A stretch of DNA of 64,000 bases, from assembly GCA_002499905.1 (NCBI GenBank), contig DANP01000019.1, forward strand, positions 1-64,000, given 5' to 3'. The first letter of the stretch is position 1. Every line of letters starts with the position of its first letter. Of the stretch, positions 57,770 to 64,000 are shown piece after piece. Position numbers and translations under genes: made by a program. The stretch is from Methanolinea sp. UBA277 (GTDB lineage: Archaea; Halobacteriota; Methanomicrobia; Methanomicrobiales; Methanospirillaceae). The notes under the pieces were generated by a model. It was given only the letters and a program-made list of their open reading frames with translations. It had not been told where the DNA came from and searched no databases.

Positions 57770-58269
57770 GTTTGCTCCTTCTCCGTTTTACGACCATTTC
57801 TCCGGTTTACGATGGCCTGCACCCGGCATTGCTGGTGCAGGAGAGCTGATCATCCCGGCCCTGGCCAGGAGTCACGATCCTCTGAACTCATTTCTCCTCT
57901 ACGAGAGTGTACGGGTAGTCTCCACTCCGGTTCCTGGAGGCAGGCTGTACGACCAGTCTGCCCCATGATGGGGTACGGGGATAGATATTCCTCGCGAATC
58001 CCTCCTCGAATGTATTATAATGATTAATCATTATAATAATAAAACCTGCTGAAACGGATCAGGGAGTGATTCCCGGGGTGAATGGACTCTTCCGCTTCAG
58101 GATGCCGCTGAAATGTTCCAGGCTTCCATCTTCCGGTATCCCCGGGAACCCGGTCCGGAGCGCGCCGGAACGGGAGTTCCCGAATGAAAAGAGATTTGAG
58201 AGGGAAAAGAAAATTGGAAAGCAATTGCAGGGAAAAAACATTAACATCCTCACAATCGAATAGGATTCT
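57770..58269. other. 500-base divergent intergenic region between acs and argC
   Basis: There is no supported gene, tRNA or repeat array. Frames of 60-80 codons exist but look random. The landmark is a 26-base perfect palindrome at 58013-58038. The end nearest argC turns A-rich (GGGAAAAAACATTAACATCC) and probably holds the argC promoter. Confidence 0.55.
58013..58038. promoter_or_regulatory. 26-base perfect AT-rich palindrome
   Basis: Left arm TATTATAATGATT is followed directly by its exact reverse complement, with no spacer. It lies nearly midway between the acs start (244 bases) and the argC start (232 bases), in GC-rich DNA. A dimeric transcription factor site or a two-way TATA region is the most plausible reading; it could also fold as a cruciform. 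Confidence 0.6.
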
Positions 58270-59256
58270 ATGAAGATTGCGATCATCGGGGCCTCCGGCT
58301 ATGCCGGTGGTGACCTGATCCGGCTGCTGCTTGCCCATTCTTCCGCAGAGGTGACCTGTGCCACCTCCCGCAAGCTGGCCGGAAAGCCTGTCGATTCGGT
58401 CCATCCCCACCTGAAGGGCTTTACCAGGCTCTGCTTCGAGAACCCATCCATCGATACCCTCGACGCCGATCTCGCGTTCCTTGCCGTCCCGCATACCGCG
58501 GCCATGACCTATGCCGGTCCTCTGCTCGAACGGGGGATCAAAGTGGTAGATCTCTCGGCGGATTACCGCCTTCCGAAGGATACCTTTGAGAAGGTCTATG
58601 GGGTCCCGCATACCGATTATTTCGAGGCACCGTATGGTCTTCCCGAACTCCACCGGGACCAGTGCAGGGGCGCCGATTTCGTCTCCAACCCGGGATGCTT
58701 CCCCACCGGGGCGACCCTTGCCGCAGCCCCGCTCGCGACATTTGCGCATACCATCATCTATGATTCAAAGACCGGGGTTTCAGGAGCAGGGGACAACCCT
58801 TCGGCAGTGACCCACTACCCGAATGTTGGCGATAATGTCACTCCCTACAAGTGGACATCCCATCGCCACCTGGCCGAGATGGAACTGGAGGCCGGGCGTC
58901 TGGGCTCAAAGGCAAAGGTCTACTTTACCCCCCACCTTGTCCCGGTAAACCGCGGGATCCTGACCACGGCACACATCCTCCTTGATGAGCCGATGAGCCA
59001 GGGTGAGGTTGAGCAGCTCTTCCAGCGGTACTACCAGGGGGAGCCCTTTATCAGGTACCAGATGCCGGTCCTGGCAGCAGTGAGAGGGAGCAACTTCTGT
59101 GACATCAGGGCAGAGATTGAGGGGGACCGGGTCGTGGTGGTCTCGGCAATCGACAACCTGGTGAAAGGCGCTTCGGGGCAGGCGATACAGAACATGAACA
59201 TCATGTGCGGGTTTGATGAACGGGACGGCCTGATGAGCCCGGGATTACTGCCCTGA
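58270..59256 (+). CDS. argC: N-acetyl-gamma-glutamyl-phosphate reductase ArgC
   Basis: NADPH-dependent third step of arginine synthesis; 328 residues. The Rossmann loop is [16 protein letters not shown], the catalytic Cys lies in [13 protein letters not shown], and the His region in [30 protein letters not shown] is the usual C-terminal signature. The first gene of a plus-strand group with a CBS-domain gene, argJ and argB. Because ArgC-type enzymes can act in lysine synthesis in other archaea, the context with argJ and argB is decisive for arginine. Confidence 0.96.
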   Translation: MKIAIIGASGYAGGDLIRLLLAHSSAEVTCATSRKLAGKPVDSVHPHLKGFTRLCFENPSIDTLDADLAFLAVPHTAAMTYAGPLLERGIKVVDLSADYRLPKDTFEKVYGVPHTDYFEAPYGLPELHRDQCRGADFVSNPGCFPTGATLAAAPLATFAHTIIYDSKTGVSGAGDNPSAVTHYPNVGDNVTPYKWTSHRHLAEMELEAGRLGSKAKVYFTPHLVPVNRGILTTAHILLDEPMSQGEVEQLFQRYYQGEPFIRYQMPVLAAVRGSNFCDIRAEIEGDRVVVVSAIDNLVKGASGQAIQNMNIMCGFDERDGLMSPGLLP

Positions 59257-59271
59257 AGAGAGGTGTAGAAG

Positions 59272-59745
59272 ATGAAAGTATCCGAGATAATGACCAGAAA
59301 TCCGATTACAGTATCGGCAGACTCCCCTGTCCGGGAGGCTGCAGGACTCCTCAGGACCCACCATATCGGGGGACTCCCGGTTATGGAGGGGGACCGGATG
59401 GTGGGTATTGTTACCGAGTCTGATATCATCGCCCTCCTGGACACGGGAGAACTCTCCGGGGACCTCTGGCTCCCCTCTCCTCTCGAGGTCATTGAGGTGC
59501 CGGTCAGGGAGTTCATAAACTGGGAAAAGACCAAGGCGGCCCTGGCCAGCATCGGGGACAAACGGGTCCGGGAGATCATGAGTCACCCGTTGATTACCAT
59601 CAGCGAGGATGCAGAAATCGAGGACGCCGCATCCCTGATGCTCTCCCACAAAATCGCCCGCCTGCCAGTCGTCAGGGACGGCCGTCTGACCGGCATAGTT
59701 GCCCGGGCCGATATCATCCGGGGAGTCGGTGGTTCATCCGGATAA
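59272..59745 (+). CDS. CBS-domain pair protein
   Basis: A 157-residue protein made of two CBS domains. The first has VSEIMTRNPITVSADSPVREAAGLL and RTHHIGGLPVMEGDRMVGIVTESDI. The second has VREIMSHPLITISEDAEIEDAASLML and HKIARLPVVRDGRLTGIVARADII. CBS pairs bind AMP, ATP or SAM and regulate partners. It is inserted between argC and argJ, with 15 bases before it and a short gap after, so it is probably cotranscribed; a sensory role for arginine synthesis is a guess. Confidence 0.92.
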   Translation: MKVSEIMTRNPITVSADSPVREAAGLLRTHHIGGLPVMEGDRMVGIVTESDIIALLDTGELSGDLWLPSPLEVIEVPVREFINWEKTKAALASIGDKRVREIMSHPLITISEDAEIEDAASLMLSHKIARLPVVRDGRLTGIVARADIIRGVGGSSG

Positions 59746-59758
59746 CAGGGGCATCAGC

Positions 59759-60910
59759 GTGAAAAGCATCTGTGCAGTTGACGGTGTCAGTGCCTGGGGG
59801 ATCAAGGAAGGGAAGTTCGGCCTTGCCCTGATCCGGGCAAGCGGTACGGCAGCGGGCGTCTTCACAGCAAACCTGGTGCGGGCACCTCCGGTCACCCTCA
59901 TGGAGGAACTGATCCGTTCGGGCCATCTCGATGCGGTGATCGTGAATTCGGGCTGTGCCAATGCATATACCGGGGAGCGGGGCTACCAGGATGCCGTCCG
60001 GATGGGAGAGATTGCCGCCTCCGCCCTCGGTATCACCCCGGAATCGGTCGGGATAGCTTCCACCGGGGTGATCGGCCGCTACCTCGATCTTCCGCTGATC
60101 GGGGACCAGTGCCGGCGGGTAGCTCCACTCCTCTCCCGAAGCAGGGAGGCCGAAGAACGGGCAGCCCGCGCCATCATGACCACCGATCTCTTTGAGAAGC
60201 ATGCCCTGGTCAGGGAAGACGGTTTTACCATCGGCGGTATCACCAAGGGGAGCGGGATGATAGCCCCGAATATGGGCACTATGCTTGCCTTCATCTACAC
60301 TGATGCCGACATTCCTGGAGCGGCACTCAAAACTGCCCTGAAACAAGCGGCGGACCGGAGTTTCAACCGGGTCGTGGTGGACGGGGATACGAGCACCAAT
60401 GACATCGCTCTCTGCACGGCGACCGCTCATGCAGGAGCTGTTGATGCCGGAGCGTTTTCCCGGGCTCTCGAGGAATGTTGTCGGAAGCTGGCCATCCAGA
60501 TCGCCACTGACGGGGAAGGGGCGACCAAGCTTTTGGAAGTCACCGTCAGGGAAGCGCCGTCAGAAGAGGACGCTGCAGTGGTTGCCCGGACCATCGTTTC
60601 CTCCCCCCTTGTGAAGACCGCGGTATATGGCGAAGACCCGAACTGGGGACGGGTCATCGCCGCGGCGGGACGGGCAGGGGTCCGGTTTGACCCGGATGCG
60701 ACGGATCTCTGGATCAGTGACGGAACAATCAGGCTCCCGCTGGTGACGGACGGCCGCATTGTTGTCGACCTTGCCGCTGCCAAACAGGCGATGCACGGGA
60801 AGAAAGTTATCTTTGAGCTCGATCTCCATGCCGGAACAGAAACGGCTACGGCATGGGGATGCGATCTCACTGAGAAGTACGTGGAGATTAACGGGAGGTA
60901 TACAACATGA
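59759..60910 (+). CDS. argJ: Bifunctional glutamate N-acetyltransferase / ornithine acetyltransferase ArgJ
   Basis: Recycles the acetyl group from N-acetylornithine to glutamate; 383 residues from GTG 59759. AGGGG lies 8 bases upstream, and the protein then begins [23 protein letters not shown], the family start. ArgJ self-cleaves before the nucleophile Thr in [16 protein letters not shown]; the usual Ala before Thr is Gly here, while the Thr is kept. [10 protein letters not shown] and [16 protein letters not shown] follow. It overlaps argB by 4 bases. Confidence 0.95.
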   Translation: MKSICAVDGVSAWGIKEGKFGLALIRASGTAAGVFTANLVRAPPVTLMEELIRSGHLDAVIVNSGCANAYTGERGYQDAVRMGEIAASALGITPESVGIASTGVIGRYLDLPLIGDQCRRVAPLLSRSREAEERAARAIMTTDLFEKHALVREDGFTIGGITKGSGMIAPNMGTMLAFIYTDADIPGAALKTALKQAADRSFNRVVVDGDTSTNDIALCTATAHAGAVDAGAFSRALEECCRKLAIQIATDGEGATKLLEVTVREAPSEEDAAVVARTIVSSPLVKTAVYGEDPNWGRVIAAAGRAGVRFDPDATDLWISDGTIRLPLVTDGRIVVDLAAAKQAMHGKKVIFELDLHAGTETATAWGCDLTEKYVEINGRYTT

Positions 60911-61779
60911 AGCGGGAAGAGGTGCTGACCGAAGCACTGCCGTATATCCAGAAGTTCCACGGCAAGACCATGGTCATCAAGCTCGGAGGCCATGCGATGG
61001 TCGATACGGCTATCCTCGAGACGGCAATCAGCGACGTCGTGCTGCTCGAGCTGGTGGGGATCCGGGTGGTGCTGGTGCACGGTGGAGGACCTGAGATCAC
61101 GGAGAAGATGAAGGCCATGGGCAAGAAGCCCAAGTTCGTGTCCGGGCTCCGTATCACCGATGAGGAAACCCTGGAGATTGCCCAGATGGTCCTGGTCGGC
61201 AAGATCAACAGCAACATTGTCTCCCTGATCGCCAGGTGCGGGGGCAAAGCGGTCGGTATATCAGGAAACGACGGCAGTCTCATTGTTGCGCGTCGCATGA
61301 CTCCCCAGAAGGTACACATTGAGGGAAAGGAAGAGGAGGTCGACCTCGGCCATGTGGGGGAGATCGAGGAAATCAACCCTGCCATGCTCCATACCCTCCT
61401 TGATAACCGCTATATCCCGGTCGTCGCCCCGCTGGCCATTGACCGGAACGGCCAGAGCCTGAACATCAATGCAGATTCGGCTGCAGGGGAGATCGCCAGT
61501 GCACTCAACGCCTACAAGCTCATCAACATGACCGATGTGGACGGGATCATGGACCGGGAACGGGTCATGGTCTATCACCGGATGCCGGCATCTGAGGCGG
61601 AAGGCCTCATCGCGAGGGGCGTGGTCGGTGAAGGCATGATCCCCAAGGTATCCTCAATCGTACGTGCAGTCAAAGCCGGGGTCGCCTACGGCCATGTCAT
61701 CAACGGAAACAAACCCCACAACCTTCTCCTCGAAATGTTTACCGATGAGGGTGTGGGGACCATGATCTATCGCGACTGA
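60907..61779 (+). CDS. argB: Acetylglutamate kinase ArgB
   Basis: Phosphorylates N-acetylglutamate; 290 residues. It contains the amino-acid-kinase motifs [44 protein letters not shown] and [15 protein letters not shown]. The C-terminal [17 protein letters not shown] and the end [11 protein letters not shown] are typical. The start lies within the argJ stop (4-base overlap). The order argC, CBS, argJ, argB leaves argD and later genes elsewhere. Confidence 0.97.
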   Translation: MKREEVLTEALPYIQKFHGKTMVIKLGGHAMVDTAILETAISDVVLLELVGIRVVLVHGGGPEITEKMKAMGKKPKFVSGLRITDEETLEIAQMVLVGKINSNIVSLIARCGGKAVGISGNDGSLIVARRMTPQKVHIEGKEEEVDLGHVGEIEEINPAMLHTLLDNRYIPVVAPLAIDRNGQSLNINADSAAGEIASALNAYKLINMTDVDGIMDRERVMVYHRMPASEAEGLIARGVVGEGMIPKVSSIVRAVKAGVAYGHVINGNKPHNLLLEMFTDEGVGTMIYRD

Positions 61780-61791
61780 TCAGGGGACAAC

Positions 61792-62955
61792 ATGACCGGA
61801 AAGGACAGAAGATACCAGCAGGGATTCTACGTGCTGGTGCTCCTCCTCCTTTCCCTCATCATCTCTCCGGTTGCCGCACAGGAATCCCCTGCTCCCCCCT
61901 CATTCCGGAACCTATCAGCCGATACGGAACCCGGGTTTTTTCCGGTCCTGGTGCAGGATGGAAAACCGGTAATCTACTTCTTCTTCAACCGGAACTGCGG
62001 CGAATGTCTCAAAACCCTCCCCTTCATTGAGGAGTTCGAAGCCGGTCACCCTGAAGCGGTGGTGATCTACATCGATGTCATGGAAAGCGATGAGAATCTC
62101 GCCCTCTTCAAGGCGTTCAAGGATTATTACGGTGCAAGTTTCGTCCCGGTCCCGTCCGTCTTCGTAGGAAACCTCACCCTCTCGGGGACGGAAGAGATCA
62201 CCGGAGGTCTCGGGGACGCGGTCAACGGAACACTCACCGTACTCCCTACGCCGGCCCCGCCTTCCAGCGTTTCGGATGGAGCAGAACTCACCCTTCCTCT
62301 GGTCATTGCCTCAGCGCTGGTGGACGGAATCAATCCCTGCGCCTTCTCGGTGCTGATCTTTCTCCTGGTCACTATCGTGTCGCTTGAATCACGGAGAAAA
62401 ATGCTTGCCGTGGGATTGGTCTTCATCAGTGCCGTGTTCACCTTCTACTTCCTCTCCGGCCTCGGCATGTTCGCCCTCATCCAGTCGGCAGGAATCTCCC
62501 GGCTGATCGCAGTAATCGCCGCGGTCATCGCCCTTGCTGCAGGAGTGATCAGCATCCTTTCTGTGCTCGGGAAAGGGAGCGGGCAGTCGATCCTCTCCAT
62601 ACCGGAATCGAAGAAAGGGATCATCAACCGGTACATCAGAAAGGCTTCATTGCCGGCAGCTTTCGTCGTCGGGATCCTGGTGGGAATGTTCGAGCTCCCC
62701 TGCACCGGAGGGATATACCTAGCCATTCTCTCCCTCCTCTCCAACCGGATGACCGCAGTGGAGGGGATCCCCTATCTCCTTGTCTATAATTTCTTCTTTG
62801 TCCTGCCCCTCATCGTTATTCTTGGAATATGCACCTATGGTATTCCGGTTGAGCGGCTGGAAGAATGGAGAACCGGGTCACGGAAAGCGGTCCGGGTAAT
62901 CATGGGAGCGGTCATGATCTTCCTTGGTATCATCCTCCTCATGGAAGTCCTCTGA
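61792..62955 (+). CDS. Thioredoxin-like domain fused to CcdA/DsbD-type membrane protein
   Basis: A 387-residue fusion. A signal sequence (FYVLVLLLLSLIISPVAAQ) leads to an extracytoplasmic thioredoxin-like domain with the redox pair in FFNRNCGECLKTLPF (C-x2-C, about residues 69-72). After residue 165 six membrane helices follow with the CcdA cysteines in GINPCAFSVL and FELPCTGGIYLA. The arrangement, a periplasm-side thioredoxin ahead of the CcdA core, would carry electrons from cytoplasmic thiols to exported proteins. Orientation and partners are inferred. It follows argB by 12 bases. Confidence 0.88.
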   Translation: MTGKDRRYQQGFYVLVLLLLSLIISPVAAQESPAPPSFRNLSADTEPGFFPVLVQDGKPVIYFFFNRNCGECLKTLPFIEEFEAGHPEAVVIYIDVMESDENLALFKAFKDYYGASFVPVPSVFVGNLTLSGTEEITGGLGDAVNGTLTVLPTPAPPSSVSDGAELTLPLVIASALVDGINPCAFSVLIFLLVTIVSLESRRKMLAVGLVFISAVFTFYFLSGLGMFALIQSAGISRLIAVIAAVIALAAGVISILSVLGKGSGQSILSIPESKKGIINRYIRKASLPAAFVVGILVGMFELPCTGGIYLAILSLLSNRMTAVEGIPYLLVYNFFFVLPLIVILGICTYGIPVERLEEWRTGSRKAVRVIMGAVMIFLGIILLMEVL

Positions 62956-62960
62956 AGCGG

Positions 62961-63245
62961 TCAGGGGAGGTTCCCCTCTCCCGAACACTCCCGCTGGCGT
63001 TCCTCGCTCATCTCAATCAGTAGCTCAAAGACGTTTCGGACATAGACGGGGTTGATGTTCTTCTCGACGGCGTAGTTGAAGGCGACTTCGAGCACCTCAT
63101 GAGTCCGTTTCCGGTCATGTATCGGGAGCCCTTCGTTGATCTTTGCCTGCGCGATCTTCCCGGCAAGCTTCTGGCGTTCGGCGATGAGATCGATGATCTT
63201 CAGATCGATCCGGTTGATCTCCGCCCGCAAGGCTTCAATGGGCAT
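62961..63245 (-). CDS. Chorismate mutase (AroQ class)
   Basis: A 94-residue all-helical chorismate mutase, the branch to phenylalanine and tyrosine. It starts ATG 63245 (MPIEALRAEINRIDLKIIDLI); the frame reaches 63323, but the extra residues are not family-like. Active-site Arg and Lys residues lie in LRAEINRID, RQKLAGKIAQAK and IHDRKRTHEVL, and the Gln/Glu in LIEMSEERQRE. It ends 5 bases from the convergent thioredoxin-CcdA gene. It is divergent from the M50 protease. Confidence 0.92.
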   Translation of the reverse strand: MPIEALRAEINRIDLKIIDLIAERQKLAGKIAQAKINEGLPIHDRKRTHEVLEVAFNYAVEKNINPVYVRNVFELLIEMSEERQRECSGEGNLP

Positions 63246-63341
63246 AGCATATAGTACCGGCACATCCGGGATAAAAAACCTCCCGGCCTGCTCCCACAAG
63301 ACATATGGCGCTGCAACCCCCATAGAGTAGGAAGAACTTTC

Positions 63342-63962
63342 ATGCTTGAGCGAATCTCACGAAGGGAACGGTTTGACCTGATCATGGCCTGGCTGGCGAT
63401 TTCTGTCGCGTTCTCGCTGATCTTTCCGCGGGCGAACCTCTCCCAGTACCTGACAAGTCTGTCCCTCTCTATGCTCACCGTGGGCGTGGGATTTGTCCTC
63501 CACGAGCTTGCGCACAAGTTCACCGCCATGCACTACGGATACTGGGCCGAGTTCAGGAAGGACAACATCATGCTGCTCGTCGCCGTGGTCCTCGCAGCCC
63601 TGGTGGGCGTGGTCTTTGCGGCCCCGGGTGCGACCATGATCTACGGCGCAGGGATCACCCGCGAGCAGAACGGAAAGATATCGGCGGCCGGGCCGCTCAC
63701 CAATCTCCTGCTCTGCATCCCCTTTGCACTTGTGCTCCTGCTGTCAGGGTGGTTAGCACCGATCGGAGCAGGATGGAATCTTCTCTCGCTAATCGGCGTG
63801 GTCGGCCTCCAGGTCAATGCCATGATCGCTGCATTCAACATGCTCCCGGTCAGCGTGCTGGACGGGCGGAAGGTGCTGGCCTGGAATCCGGCGGTGTTTG
63901 TGGTGCTGATCGTGGCGGCGTTCGGCATCCTCATCGCCACCTTCTACCCAATCGTTCTGTAG
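63342..63962 (+). CDS. M50-family (site-2 protease) membrane metalloprotease
   Basis: A 206-residue intramembrane zinc protease with about six helices. The zinc motif is VLHELAHKF (H-E-x-x-H), in the second helix, and the third ligand and turn are in LPVSVLDGRKVLAWN (D-G-x-x-x). GKISAAGPLTNLLLC is the conserved loop between. This is the short archaeal form without PDZ or CBS domains. Its substrates are unknown. It is the last full gene; 38 bases follow to the window end. Confidence 0.9.
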   Translation: MLERISRRERFDLIMAWLAISVAFSLIFPRANLSQYLTSLSLSMLTVGVGFVLHELAHKFTAMHYGYWAEFRKDNIMLLVAVVLAALVGVVFAAPGATMIYGAGITREQNGKISAAGPLTNLLLCIPFALVLLLSGWLAPIGAGWNLLSLIGVVGLQVNAMIAAFNMLPVSVLDGRKVLAWNPAVFVVLIVAAFGILIATFYPIVL

Positions 63963-64000
63963 AAGGATACCCCCCCTTCGTTTCTGTCATCAAAAAGCAA

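Overview
The window is GC-rich archaeal DNA, almost certainly from a methanogenic euryarchaeon and most likely of the order Methanomicrobiales (inference). The grounds are the archaeal-only DNA polymerase D small subunit, two CofH-type radical SAM proteins of F420 (FO) synthesis, archaeal-type riboflavin and lumazine synthases, a SEC11-like signal peptidase, a family-6 type deoxyinosine DNA glycosylase, an aquaporin paired with a DUF2180 protein, and TATA/BRE-like promoters. I see no rRNA, tRNA, CRISPR array, insertion sequence or prophage. Gene density is high and genes often overlap by 1-16 bases.

Layout. 1-1416: pdxS (its 5' end lies outside the window) and pdxT, PLP synthesis. 1631-5175 (-): a potassium-dependent-type membrane pyrophosphatase and the PolD small subunit. 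5293-9796: signal peptidase, two cofH paralogues, a radical SAM protein and a DUF1805 protein. 10302-13223: a flavoprotein, a DUF123 GIY-YIG protein, an MBL hydrolase and thiC. 13470-17682: purE, then a tightly packed run of aminotransferase, ribC, ribH, aminotransferase and HEAT protein. 17785-23869: a membrane-anchored acetolactate decarboxylase, CorA, and a Yip1/COG1361/MacB-like ABC exporter cluster. 23891-25166 (-): GerW (YtfJ), DUF2953 and a small GerW-like protein. 25548-31463: aldehyde dehydrogenase, DUF362, a phosphodiesterase, a DASS transporter and a condensation-like acyltransferase. 31755-42244: tryptophan genes, with a solitary trpB2 and, after three unrelated genes, trpEGDCFBA. 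42339-46844: methyltransferase, redox and membrane proteins. 46864-49875: small membrane and secreted proteins with a HTH regulator whose partner gene is frameshifted. 49948-54460: YhfC, a Ser/Gly-rich secreted protein, aquaporin, DUF2180, a creatininase-family protein and a DNA glycosylase. 54563-57769: an OFA transporter and acetyl-CoA synthetase. 58270-61779: argC, a CBS protein, argJ and argB. 61792-63962: a thioredoxin-CcdA fusion, chorismate mutase and an M50 protease.

How the genes fit together. Riboflavin/F420 functions recur (cofH twice, ribC, ribH, a RibD-C reductase, a creatininase-family protein). Aromatic amino-acid synthesis spans chorismate mutase, the trp operon and trpB2. Arginine, PLP and thiamine genes indicate a prototrophic lifestyle, and acs with a carboxylate-type transporter suggests acetate assimilation.

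The most unusual region is trp. trpB2 and trpE share a 25-base upstream element (20 of 25 positions identical) at nearly the same distance from their first ATG. trpE has no ATG/GTG/TTG that preserves its conserved N-terminus, and trpF appears to start at AUU. A perfect GC hairpin lies in the trpE leader. Other notable items are a 26-base perfect palindrome between acs and argC, a 7-base-arm operator in front of the HTH cassette, and a sporulation-like GerW/DUF2953 cluster in an archaeon.
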